From contig JAFGJQ010000261.1 in NCBI GenBank assembly GCA_016929015.1, forward strand, positions 1 to 39,520: a stretch of 39,520 nt of DNA, given 5' to 3'. This DNA is from Phycisphaerae bacterium. GTDB lineage: Bacteria; Planctomycetota; Phycisphaerae; UBA1845. The position numbers and the translations under genes are program-made. Every line of letters starts with the position of its first letter. Positions within the stretch are counted from its first letter, which is position 1. A model generated the notes under the pieces. It did not search any database, had not been told where the DNA came from, and worked only from the letters and a program-made list of their open reading frames with translations. Shown in pieces: positions 27,726 to 35,885 of the stretch.

Positions 27726-27735
27726 CGGTGAGGCG

Positions 27736-27751
27736 TTGACGTTTCTTTACG
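27736..27751 (+). promoter_or_regulatory. CpxR-box-like operator (site B) before the regulator gene
   Basis: TTGACGTTTCTTTACG, i.e. TTGAC-GTTTC-TTTAC, 9 of 10 matches to the CpxR box TTTAC-N5-TTTAC. It agrees with site A at 13 of 16 positions and shares its spacer GTTTC. It is centred about 55 bases before the start predicted from TATAAT at 27786-27791, a usual place for an OmpR-family activator. Suggests autoregulation. Confidence 0.6.
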
Positions 27752-27760
27752 TGGGCCGCA

Positions 27761-27791
27761 AAGACAACTCACGATCGCCGTGCGATATAAT
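27761..27791 (+). promoter_or_regulatory. Promoter of the CpxR-like gene, possibly leaderless
   Basis: A perfect TATAAT at 27786-27791; the -35 is poor (AAGACA at 27761-27766, 19-base spacer), as expected for an activated promoter. Seven bases after the -10 comes the ATG at 27798, so the transcript would begin at or next to the start codon. No Shine-Dalgarno is present. Confidence 0.6.
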
Positions 27792-27797
27792 GAACGA

Positions 27798-28589
27798 ATG
27801 GACACCACTCCGAATGCGGCCGAGACCTCGACGAGCGAGAGCGAGAACCAGGGCGCGCGGCTGCTCGTCGTCGACGACGATGTGAAGCTCTGCGACCTGG
27901 TGGCCAAGTACCTAAGGCCGGAGGGCTTTGAGGTGGAAGCTGCTCACAACGCCGGAACGGGGATCGAACGCGCTCTTTCGCGAGAGCATGTGTTGGTGAT
28001 CCTGGACGTGATGCTGCCCGGTCTCGGCGGATTTGACATTCTCCGGAGGATTCGGGCCCAATCCAACATCCCGGTGCTCATGCTTTCGGCCCGAGGGGAA
28101 GAGGTGGATCGCATCGTGGGCCTGGAGATCGGGGCCGACGACTACCTGCCGAAGCCGTTCAACCCGCGGGAGCTGGTCGCCCGGATCCGCGCCATCCTGC
28201 GCCGAACGCGCGGGCCGGTCGGGGCGGCAAACGGAACGGGAGCGGCCGAGCGGATTCTCGTCGGTGACGTGGAGATGGACTTCGGGTCGCGTACCGTGCG
28301 TTGTGCGGATCGGCCCGTGCAGCTCACCGGAGTGGAGTTCACGTTGCTGGAAATGCTGCTGCGGGCGGCGGGCTCCGTGGTGGACAGAGAGGAGCTTTCG
28401 AAGGCCGTCCTGGGTCGCAGGCTGATGCCGTACGATCGCAGTCTCGATATGCACGTCAGCAATCTGCGCAAGAAGCTCGGGCACCGAATCGGCGAAGTGG
28501 AGCGGATCAAGACGATACGCAGCGTGGGCTACATGTACGCACTCGTGGCCGACGCCCCTGGAAAAGGAAACGCGGCGGCCCATTCCTAA
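27798..28589 (+). CDS. cpxR: CpxR-like response regulator (OmpR/PhoB family)
   Basis: 263 residues from ATG 27798; GTG 27780 in the same frame would lie across the -10 and is rejected. Receiver domain: acidic triad at 26-28 (VVDDD), phospho-acceptor Asp70 (ILDVMLPG), Lys119 (LPKPFN). A flexible linker follows, then a winged-helix DNA-binding domain. Several stretches are close to enterobacterial CpxR: GLEIGADDYLPKPFNPRELV, ELTGVEFTLL-like QLTGVEFTLL, VLGRRLMPYDRSLDMHVSNL in the recognition helix region. A conserved recognition helix fits the CpxR-box-like sites found upstream. It precedes its kinase by 37 bases. The N-terminal 20 residues (Thr/Ser/Glu-rich) are an extension. Confidence 0.93.
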   Translation: MDTTPNAAETSTSESENQGARLLVVDDDVKLCDLVAKYLRPEGFEVEAAHNAGTGIERALSREHVLVILDVMLPGLGGFDILRRIRAQSNIPVLMLSARGEEVDRIVGLEIGADDYLPKPFNPRELVARIRAILRRTRGPVGAANGTGAAERILVGDVEMDFGSRTVRCADRPVQLTGVEFTLLEMLLRAAGSVVDREELSKAVLGRRLMPYDRSLDMHVSNLRKKLGHRIGEVERIKTIRSVGYMYALVADAPGKGNAAAHS

Positions 28590-28626
28590 CGGCCTTTCGT
28601 TCGGAGCAACCGCCGGTTGAACCGCC

Positions 28627-30030
28627 ATGCGAACGTTGTTTCTGAAGATATTCCTTCTGTACTGGGTGGCAAACGTCGTTGTGTTCGCCGGCATGTTCGG
28701 AATCATGAAGTGGACGGAGCCGAAGGAGTTTCCGGGCCCGATGTCGGGGCGGCTGAGCTTCATGCTGCAAACGTACGCCCAGGCGGCGGTGGACGCGCTG
28801 GAGCAGGACGGCACGTCCGCCCTGCGCGAATACGTGGACAGATTGCAGAAGTCCACCGAATTGCAGATGTACCTGTTCGACGAGCAGGGCCGTGAGATGC
28901 TGGGACAATCGGCGCCGGCGGACCTGCAGGAGTTGGCTGCGCAGACAATGCGGGTCGGCACAATCCAGGCGCCCCCGCACGACAGGCCGGTGCGCCTGGC
29001 CGTACGGGTCGTGGGGGCATCGGGAGATTATTGCGCGGCGGCAGCGTTGTCGCCTCCTCGCGGCGGAATGCCGCCCGTTCCCCTGATCGCGCTGGCGGTC
29101 ACGGCCACGGTCGTCTCCTACTGGCTGACACGTTATGTGACGAATCCCGTACGCCGACTGCGGGCGGCGACGCAGTGCCTGGCCGAAGGAGACCTGACCG
29201 CCCGCGCCGGCTCCGCGATGGGGAGGCGAAAGGACGTGATCGGCGAGCTGAGCCGGGATTTCGACGTCATGGCGGATCGTCTCGGCGAACTCATGTCGGC
29301 GCAGCGGCGTCTGCTTCGCGATGTGTCTCATGAGTTGCGGTCGCCGTTGGCTCGCCTGAACCTGTCGCTCGGCCTGGCGGCCCAGAAGGCCGGGCCCCAG
29401 GCCCAGGCGGACCTGGACGAGATCGAGGTTGAGGCGGAGCGGCTGAACGAGTTGATCGGGCGCCTGCTGACGCTCAGTCGGCTGGAAACCGGACCCGAGG
29501 TGACGGAACGGCTGGAGGTGGATCTGGCGGAACTCGTCAGCCAGATCGCTTCGGATGCTGACTTTGAAGCGCGAAGCCGAGGGTGCCGCGCGCGTGTCGT
29601 GGATTGCGAGAACGGCACCGTCATGGGCGTTCCCGAATTGCTGTACAGCGCCGTGGAAAACGTCGTCCGCAACGCCGTCTGCTACACCGCGCAGGGAACC
29701 GATGTCGAGGTTTCGCTGGAGTGCCGGATGCGAGGAGGTGAGAGTGAGGCGATCATCCGCGTTCGCGATCACGGCCCCGGCATTCCGGAAGCGGAATTGG
29801 GGGAGGTATTCCGGCCCTTCTATCGGCTGGCCGACGCACGCGAGCGGCAGACCGGCGGCGCCGGGCTGGGCCTGGCCATCGCGCAACGGGCGGTTCAACT
29901 GCACGACGGCTCCGTCACCGCCGCCAACGCGGCGGGCGGGGGTCTTGTGGTAGAAATTCGGCTGCCGGTGGAGGGCGGTCCACGCGGCGACAGCATGACT
30001 TCAACTCCCGCGGACGCGCATTGTTCCTGA
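28627..30030 (+). CDS. cpxA: CpxA-like sensor histidine kinase
   Basis: 467 residues, inner membrane. Membrane segments at about 7-27 and 151-171 flank a periplasmic sensor domain of about 120 residues, then HAMP (about 168-220), dimerisation domain with His235 (RDVSHELRSPLARL), and the ATPase domain: N box VENVVRNAVCY, G1 VRDHGPGIP, F box FRPFYRLADARERQ, G2 GGAGLGLAIAQRAV. The H box and F-G2 region resemble E. coli CpxA more than EnvZ or PhoR. The periplasmic domain shows no clear similarity to CpxA, so the stimulus may differ. It should phosphorylate the regulator just upstream. Confidence 0.93.
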   Translation: MRTLFLKIFLLYWVANVVVFAGMFGIMKWTEPKEFPGPMSGRLSFMLQTYAQAAVDALEQDGTSALREYVDRLQKSTELQMYLFDEQGREMLGQSAPADLQELAAQTMRVGTIQAPPHDRPVRLAVRVVGASGDYCAAAALSPPRGGMPPVPLIALAVTATVVSYWLTRYVTNPVRRLRAATQCLAEGDLTARAGSAMGRRKDVIGELSRDFDVMADRLGELMSAQRRLLRDVSHELRSPLARLNLSLGLAAQKAGPQAQADLDEIEVEAERLNELIGRLLTLSRLETGPEVTERLEVDLAELVSQIASDADFEARSRGCRARVVDCENGTVMGVPELLYSAVENVVRNAVCYTAQGTDVEVSLECRMRGGESEAIIRVRDHGPGIPEAELGEVFRPFYRLADARERQTGGAGLGLAIAQRAVQLHDGSVTAANAAGGGLVVEIRLPVEGGPRGDSMTSTPADAHCS

Positions 30031-30089
30031 CGTCAGATTGGTGGATGCGTGCTCTCACGATCATGACGGCGTCGCGCGTTTGGAGGGTC

Positions 30090-30133
30090 CCAAAGGCAAT
30101 CATCCGGCCCGTCGACCGAATGATTGCCTTGTG
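30090..30133. terminator. Long hairpin between convergent kinase and zinc-ribbon genes
   Basis: 18-base arms, 30090-30107 and 30116-30133, with 15 of 18 pairs and an unbroken core AAGGCAATCAT/ATGATTGCCTT; loop of eight bases. It is AT-richer than its surroundings. A bidirectional terminator is likely. It overlaps the end of the reading frame discussed for 30100-30290. Confidence 0.5.
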
Positions 30134-30290
30134 AGGCACGGTGCGTGGTTCGAGGAGTCGCGGGTCAGTACGCCGATGGACTTCGCCTGTTCGCTCTTGC
30201 ACTTGTGGGCGGGGACCACGCTGTCCACCAGGGGGTGCAACTCCTGGTCCGTCATCAGGCCGTTGATGGTCAGGACGAAGAGCCTCGGGC
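30100..30290 (-). other. Out-of-frame C-terminal extension or small ORF after the zinc-ribbon gene
   Basis: In the -1 frame relative to the zinc-ribbon gene, coding character continues past its stop at 30270: LFVLTINGLMTDQELHPLVD then SVVPAHKCKSEQAKSIGVLT, ending at TGA 30100-30102. Of 39 codons from ATC (in TINGL) onward, 37 end in G or C, as in real genes here. Either a base is missing from the sequence near 30272-30300 and this is the true C-terminus, or a frameshift is programmed, or a separate 51-residue gene starts at ATG 30255 (no ribosome site seen). Confidence 0.5.
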
Positions 30291-31043
30291 CAGGGGTTCG
30301 TAATAGTCGGACTGGCGTTCCCACATGATGCGGCGCTGGGAGCCGGGTTCCTCCGTTTGTGCCTTGGCGCGGCAGACCTTGAGGATCCCCGCGGCCAGGA
30401 TGCGCCGGCATTTGCGGGCCAGGCGATCGCATTCGTCCGCAAGCTTTTCGGATCGAGCGTGTTCCTCGCCGCCTCCGTCCTGGGTCGCCAGGGCGGGGAG
30501 GGTGTCTTCCAGGATGGCCTGAATCCGCTCCGCGGCGTGGAACAACCGAATCCAGTCGCGAAGAGGCGAGGGAGTCGCGCCCTCCCGGCTCAGATTGGAC
30601 ACGTCTCGGACCACCTGCCGCAGCAGGCGGGCGGTCCATTCGAGCCGCATCCGGGCGGCCGGTAGGACGATTGACCGCGGAACGTTCTCCATCGGAAGGA
30701 AGCCGGTCCCGCCGCAGAACAGGCAGGGCGAATGGCCGGCACCGTTGCACGTTTCGCAGAACCGACCGTTGGCGGCGAAGGTGGAGGCGCCGCCGCAGAC
30801 GTCACACGTCATTCGGCCTTCTTTGCAGAGGTAGCAGGGGGCCCGGGCGAAGGCTTTGGCCAGCGCCTGCCCGGCCGCGGCGCCGCCGCGCTGCGTAATG
30901 TCCGCCGCTACGTCGGACCGATCCCGCGGGCGCAGGAGGCGGGCAAGGATTTCGAAGCGGCGCACGGCCTCCGCATATTCGCGCCGTGCCACACAGGCGC
31001 GAATGTCGGACGCACAACCTGCAATGGTGGTGCGGGCGGCCAT
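30270..31043 (-). CDS. DnaJ-type CxxC zinc-ribbon protein
   Basis: 257 residues from ATG 31043, with GCGAGG about eight bases upstream; the frame extends 22 codons further but without a ribosome site. The first 70 residues are helical. Then comes a cysteine-rich region like the DnaJ central domain: CYLCKEGRMTCDVCGGAS, CETCNGAG and CLFCGGTG, i.e. four CxxC pairs able to bind two zinc ions. No J domain is present. The C-terminal 130 residues are helical. Function unknown; a chaperone-like or scaffold role is only suggested by the zinc region. A TATAAT lies at 31133-31138 on the same strand. The last residues may be wrong: see the extension at 30100-30290. Confidence 0.8.
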   Translation of the reverse strand: MAARTTIAGCASDIRACVARREYAEAVRRFEILARLLRPRDRSDVAADITQRGGAAAGQALAKAFARAPCYLCKEGRMTCDVCGGASTFAANGRFCETCNGAGHSPCLFCGGTGFLPMENVPRSIVLPAARMRLEWTARLLRQVVRDVSNLSREGATPSPLRDWIRLFHAAERIQAILEDTLPALATQDGGGEEHARSEKLADECDRLARKCRRILAAGILKVCRAKAQTEEPGSQRRIMWERQSDYYEPLARGSSS

Positions 31044-31132
31044 GCGAATACCTCGCTTCGTAGTACGCCATACACGTCTGGGAGTCTCCAACGCCGGGAG
31101 GACAGACATACGCCGTCCATGTCCTCCATTAC

Positions 31133-31138
31133 ATTATA
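31133..31138 (-). promoter_or_regulatory. -10 element of the zinc-ribbon gene
   Basis: A perfect TATAAT on the minus strand inside GCGTATAATG. No convincing -35 is seen. The leader would be about 83 bases to ATG 31043. The remaining intergenic DNA up to the GH5 gene (31139-31328) shows only a weak plus-strand candidate, TTGTGT-N18-TAAGCT (31251-31280). Confidence 0.45.
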
Positions 31139-31328
31139 CGCACGCCGACGGGCCTTTGTTTGGCTTTCGGTATCAAATTGTCTACAGAGGAGCGTGCAGG
31201 ACCGCGCCGGCGAACGAATCCACGATCGGGCCCGAACGCGGGCGTTGGTGTTGTGTGGGCCCGAAACAGTGCGGTAAGCTGGGTTGGGTGCGGGCAGGCT
31301 TGCCAGGTTCCATTTTCGGAGTAACGCG

Positions 31329-32636
31329 ATGGGGCGTTCAAGTCTGGCGCGAGCGATGTGGGCTGTCCTCGCGTTGACGATTGTCGCGACGTCGGGTTGC
31401 ACGGCAGGGGGCGGTGGTGGTGGCGGGGGCGGCGACGTCAACGACAACACCACCGTGCCTGAGAAGTTTTCCCTATGGACCGAAGGGACTCGGCTGCGCG
31501 GGGCAAACGTGTATCAGCGGCGGGTGTATCCGGAACTCGACGGCGACGAGTTCATGGGCACCGATCCCGTCGGGCCGCCGCTCACCCAGGCGGACTTCGA
31601 CGACCTGGCTGCCTATGGGGCCAACTGCGTGAACCTCTCGCATCCGGGCCTGTTTACAGAAGAGCCGCCGTATGAACCGGACCCGGACGTCCGGGCCAAC
31701 CTGGACCGGCTCGTGGACATGGCCGCCGCGGCCGACCTGTTCGTCGTCATCACGTTTCGCACGGGGCCCGGGCGAAGCGAGTTCTCCTTCTTCTGGGGCG
31801 AGGACACGCAATCGAACCCTGCTGACGGGTGGTTCGATGCGAGCTACTACAATGATACCGTGTGGGAAAGCCAGGACGCCCAGGATGCCTGGGCTCAGAT
31901 GTGGCGCTATACGGCGGACCGCTACAAGGACAACCCGATCGTCATCGGGTACGACCTGATGTGCGAGCCGAACGCCACGACCATCTTCTTCGATATCTGG
32001 GACGAAGTGGATGATTTCTACCCCGCCCAGGCCGGCACGCTGTACGATTGGAACCGGTTCTACCCGAACCTGGTGAAAGCCATCCGCGAGGTTGATCCGG
32101 ACACCCCCATTCTCGTGCAGGCGACAGGTTGGGGCGCCGCCGTCTGGCTGCCCTGCCTGGAGCTGGCGGACGATGAACGGACGGTGTACACGATTCATCA
32201 GTACGAAGCGTCCGACTACACACACCAGCCGTTCGACTCGCTCGAAATCACCTACCCGGGGACCCTGGAGGGCGGCGAAAGGTTTGACCGGACGTGGCTG
32301 GACGACCTGTTGGGCGATACCGTCGACACCTTCGTACGCGAGCACGGCCTGCCCGTGGCCGTGAACGAGTATGGCTTGCAGCGGTTCGAGCCGGGCGCGG
32401 CCGCCTTCATGCGGGACCTGATGAGCCTGTTTGAAGAGCGAGGAATCAACCACACGCTTTGGGAGTGGTCGCCCGCCTGGCCGGAGCAGCAGCAATACAA
32501 CGACGCGTTCAACTTCCGCCACGGCCCTGACCCCCGGAACCACGAGAACGTGGACGGTGATCTGGGCGACGCGATCCGGGCCAACTGGTCACGCAACACA
32601 CTCCGCCCGTCAAACGTCACATTCAACGGGGAGTGA
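31329..32636 (+). CDS. GH5-type glycoside hydrolase lipoprotein
   Basis: 435 residues from ATG 31329 (CGGAG eight bases upstream). Lipoprotein signal with lipobox TSGC, Cys24, then a run of nine glycines and an Asp/Asn/Thr linker. The catalytic domain is a (beta/alpha)8 barrel of clan GH-A, most like family 5 (cellulase-type): acid/base Glu213 in YDLMCEPN (Cys replaces the usual Asn before Glu) and nucleophile Glu347 in VAVNEYGLQ; barrel motifs GANCVNLSHP, IHQYEASDYTH and LWEWSPAW. It should cleave a beta-glucan or mannan outside the cytoplasmic membrane; the substrate is not readable. The Asn-to-Cys change is unusual and might lower activity. Confidence 0.88.
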   Translation: MGRSSLARAMWAVLALTIVATSGCTAGGGGGGGGGDVNDNTTVPEKFSLWTEGTRLRGANVYQRRVYPELDGDEFMGTDPVGPPLTQADFDDLAAYGANCVNLSHPGLFTEEPPYEPDPDVRANLDRLVDMAAAADLFVVITFRTGPGRSEFSFFWGEDTQSNPADGWFDASYYNDTVWESQDAQDAWAQMWRYTADRYKDNPIVIGYDLMCEPNATTIFFDIWDEVDDFYPAQAGTLYDWNRFYPNLVKAIREVDPDTPILVQATGWGAAVWLPCLELADDERTVYTIHQYEASDYTHQPFDSLEITYPGTLEGGERFDRTWLDDLLGDTVDTFVREHGLPVAVNEYGLQRFEPGAAAFMRDLMSLFEERGINHTLWEWSPAWPEQQQYNDAFNFRHGPDPRNHENVDGDLGDAIRANWSRNTLRPSNVTFNGE

Positions 32637-32725
32637 CACGCGAGGGGACGTTCGCCTGTCCACGGCCGCCCGACGAGTGCAGGTCTGTTCACGGCCGGAG
32701 CCGAGGCGTAGGATGGGCGGGCACT

Positions 32726-35700
32726 ATGGCCTTGCGGCAGTGGTGGGTACGGCGGGGGTGGGGATTGGCCATCGGGGCGGCGGTGACGGCCGCCGTGATC
32801 CTGGCCTACGCCCTGGGTCTGTTCGACCGGCTCTCGCTGGCGCTGCTGGATTACGGCTTCCGGCACGTCGCAGACATCGACGCCGACCCGCGGATCGTGC
32901 TGGTCGACATCGACGATCCCGCGCTGGAGCGGATCGGACGCTGGCCATGGAATCGACGCGACGTCGCGGACCTGATCGACGCACTGCACGAGTGCGGCGC
33001 GGGCATCATTGCGATGGACATCGTGTTTGCGGAGCGCCAGGCCCCGCGATTGGAGCACCCGTCCCTGTCGGCAGCCTCTGTCGTCGACCCACCGACGACG
33101 ATCCTCGGCGACGTTTCGCTGGATGACGCGATCCACGACGATGAGGAGCTGGCCGCGGCTATTCAGCGGGCGGGCAACGTGTATCTCGCCATGTTCGGAA
33201 AGCTGGCCGTACCCACTCATCATGACCCGAACCAGCCGTTGGCCGCCGGAACGCTTCTGTTGTTCGACGCGGTGGTGGACAGCGCCGGCGGGGTGGATGC
33301 CGACGCCGTGGCGCCACCGGATTCGGAGTGGGGACGGGGTTTCCGCAGAATCGTCGAAGCACTGGCGTTGGACTTCTCGCTTGATGAAGACGCTGTCGCG
33401 AAACGAACCGGACTGACGGTGGCGGTCGTGGAGAGGTGCATGCCGCGAGCCCGGCGGCTTACGGCTTATTATCATGTGAGGCGATCCAGACCGCAAAACC
33501 GGCCCTCGCGGTTCGAGGACGTGCTGCGGGCCGTCCTTCCATCGACTGCGGCGGATGAGCAGTCCTCCGCGCGGGCCGAATTGCGACTGGCGTACGACGA
33601 GGTTCTAGCTAGCGAGGCAGCCGTCAACGGATGGGGTTGCCCGGATCGGGCAGTACACTCCGCTGTGGCCCGCGCGTACGACGTGGCGGCCCCCCTGGCC
33701 GAGCTTGGCCGGGCGGCCCGCGGCGTGGCGTTTGTCACGTTCGAGGCGGATTCCGTGGACGGCGTCCTGCGACATCTGCCGCTCGTCACCGTGGTTGGTC
33801 ACACGGTGGTGCCGCATCTCGGGTTTGCGGTCGCGTGCGACCTGCTCCGAATCGATCTTGCCGAGACCACCGTTACGCCGGGTGGAAAGTCCCTGGAGTT
33901 CGTGAATCAGGAGGGCAGCCGGCGTTGGCGCGTGCCCATCGGGCCGGACGGCAAGACGCTAATCCACTGGCACATCAGCTCGGATCGACCATCCTGGGAC
34001 AAGAGTTTCACCCACGTGCCCGCGGCCCGCGCCATGGAGATTCCGCTGAACCGCCGGGCCATCCGGGCCAACATGGACCTGCTTGCCCTCACCCGCGCGC
34101 GAGCCGTCATGCTGCGCTTCTGCGATCAGCCTGTGGCGTACGACGACTACGCGCAGCAGGTCTTCTCCCGCAACACAGCCCGTCGCGAGGGTCGCCCCGC
34201 GGAGGGCGACCTGGAAACCGGGATCAAGGAGACGCAGCGCCAGACGGAGGCCTGGCTCGAACTGACCCGCGGAGAGATTGAGGGTCTGGCTCCGGAGGAT
34301 CCGGACGAGGCCGCGTTCTTCGAAGAGATTCGCACTCTCCACCGGCAACTCGTCGTCGGAGAGCTTGTGCGCGAGGTCGAAGCCAAGAACGTCGCCCTGC
34401 AGAAGCGCAACGAAGCGCTTGCGGAGGAGCTTCGGGCGATTCTCGATGGCCGGGCTTGTTTTGTCGGCTACACCGCGACGGCCCTCGGCGACATCGTGAA
34501 CTCACCGGTCTTCCAGAACATGCCCGGGGTGCTCGCCCATGCAAACCTGCTGAACACCATGCTGCATGACCGATTCCCGCGGATGTCGCCGCGCGGGCTG
34601 GGGATGCTTGTGATCGTGCTCGGCGGGGTGCTGATCACACTACTCACTTCACGGTACGGGCCGCGTGTGAGCCTCCTTGGCGTGTTTGTGCTAATGGGCC
34701 TGCAACTGGCGATTAGTGGTGCGGCCCTGCGCTGGCGCGACTATTACGTTACCAGCACCGTGGCCGCGTTGTTCACCGTGTTTGTCTCCTGGGCCTTCAT
34801 CACGTTGTACCGGCAGGTGGTGGAGCAGCGGCAGCGGCGGCAGATCGCCCGGTCGCTGGCCCGGCAGACCTCGCCCGCCATTGCCGCCCAGATTGCCCGG
34901 GGAGCGACGGAGGCGGATTTTGCGCCTCGACCGGCGGAGGTCACGTGCTACTTCAGCGATCTGCAGGGGTTTACGTCGCTGTCTGAGGCGATCGGCCCGG
35001 AGCGTACGAAGGAGGTTCTGAACCGCTATCTGGGCACGATGAGCGAGGTGCTTCTGCGGCACGGAGGCTCCAGTAAGTTCATGGGGGACGGAATCTTCGC
35101 ATACTTCAACTCGCCGATCTGGGCGTGTCCGCAGCACCCGCAGGCCGGGTGTGAGGCGGCGCTGGCCTGCCGGGCGGCGCTCGACCGGCTCAAGGCGGCG
35201 GAGGCCGGCGGGCCCAACGCGAAGGAGTTCGGCTCGCTCGTGATGCGGGCGGGAATTCACACGGGCACCGTGTTCGCGGGATCATACGGCAGTGGCGAGC
35301 GTGCGGAATATACGTGCATTGGGGATACGGTAAACCTGGCCGCCCGGCTGGAACCGGCCAACAAGGTGTTCGGGACCACCATTCTCGTGTCGGAGGCCAC
35401 GTACGAGGGCGTGGACGAGGATTACGTCTTCCGCTGCCTGGGGCGGTTGCAGGTCAAGGGAAAGACGCGAGCGGTGATGGTGTACGAGCTGCTCGGCCAA
35501 TCGAATCAGGTGGACGAAACGCTCCGCCAGTACGCGGAAGCTTTTGCAGAATCGATATTTCTGTTTGGGCAGCGGCGGTGGGATGAGGCTTTGCGATCGC
35601 TGGACAAGTGTGCTCGGTTGCGGGAGGGTGACCTGGCGCTGGATCTCTACGAATCGGAGATCCGACGGCTCCGCGACGATCCGCCGCCGCCCGACTGGAA

Positions 35701-35728
35701 CCGCGCCATCGAGCTGACCACCAAGTAA
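32726..35728 (+). CDS. CHASE2-domain class III adenylate cyclase
   Basis: 1000 residues from ATG 32726; the frame opens 31 codons earlier without protein character. One N-terminal membrane segment (about 11-30), a large extracytoplasmic CHASE2 sensor that begins RIVLVDIDDPALERIGRWPW and carries a long insert up to about 610, three membrane segments (about 620-640, 648-668, 676-696), then the cyclase domain (about 735-920). Metal-binding Asp745 (YFSDLQGF) and Asp788 (KFMGDGIF), adenine-selecting Lys784 and Thr863 (EYTCIGDTVNLAARLE): all present, so cAMP synthesis is expected. A short helical tail resembling a TPR ends the protein. It is 90 bases behind the GH5 gene and is followed by a phosphatase gene. 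Confidence 0.94.
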   Translation: MALRQWWVRRGWGLAIGAAVTAAVILAYALGLFDRLSLALLDYGFRHVADIDADPRIVLVDIDDPALERIGRWPWNRRDVADLIDALHECGAGIIAMDIVFAERQAPRLEHPSLSAASVVDPPTTILGDVSLDDAIHDDEELAAAIQRAGNVYLAMFGKLAVPTHHDPNQPLAAGTLLLFDAVVDSAGGVDADAVAPPDSEWGRGFRRIVEALALDFSLDEDAVAKRTGLTVAVVERCMPRARRLTAYYHVRRSRPQNRPSRFEDVLRAVLPSTAADEQSSARAELRLAYDEVLASEAAVNGWGCPDRAVHSAVARAYDVAAPLAELGRAARGVAFVTFEADSVDGVLRHLPLVTVVGHTVVPHLGFAVACDLLRIDLAETTVTPGGKSLEFVNQEGSRRWRVPIGPDGKTLIHWHISSDRPSWDKSFTHVPAARAMEIPLNRRAIRANMDLLALTRARAVMLRFCDQPVAYDDYAQQVFSRNTARREGRPAEGDLETGIKETQRQTEAWLELTRGEIEGLAPEDPDEAAFFEEIRTLHRQLVVGELVREVEAKNVALQKRNEALAEELRAILDGRACFVGYTATALGDIVNSPVFQNMPGVLAHANLLNTMLHDRFPRMSPRGLGMLVIVLGGVLITLLTSRYGPRVSLLGVFVLMGLQLAISGAALRWRDYYVTSTVAALFTVFVSWAFITLYRQVVEQRQRRQIARSLARQTSPAIAAQIARGATEADFAPRPAEVTCYFSDLQGFTSLSEAIGPERTKEVLNRYLGTMSEVLLRHGGSSKFMGDGIFAYFNSPIWACPQHPQAGCEAALACRAALDRLKAAEAGGPNAKEFGSLVMRAGIHTGTVFAGSYGSGERAEYTCIGDTVNLAARLEPANKVFGTTILVSEATYEGVDEDYVFRCLGRLQVKGKTRAVMVYELLGQSNQVDETLRQYAEAFAESIFLFGQRRWDEALRSLDKCARLREGDLALDLYESEIRRLRDDPPPPDWNRAIELTTK

Positions 35729-35885
35729 TTTCACATCCCGTGAACACCTTCTTTTCCAAGGACCGGTAAAGTCGGGCCTGCGAACTTCCGAAAGACAGAT
35801 TGTGCACTGTGGCGGAGCCGCAGCGGGGTCGTGGCGTGGACGACCGATTGGCGGTGCCGGCACGGTCCCATCAAGGTGCAGCACC

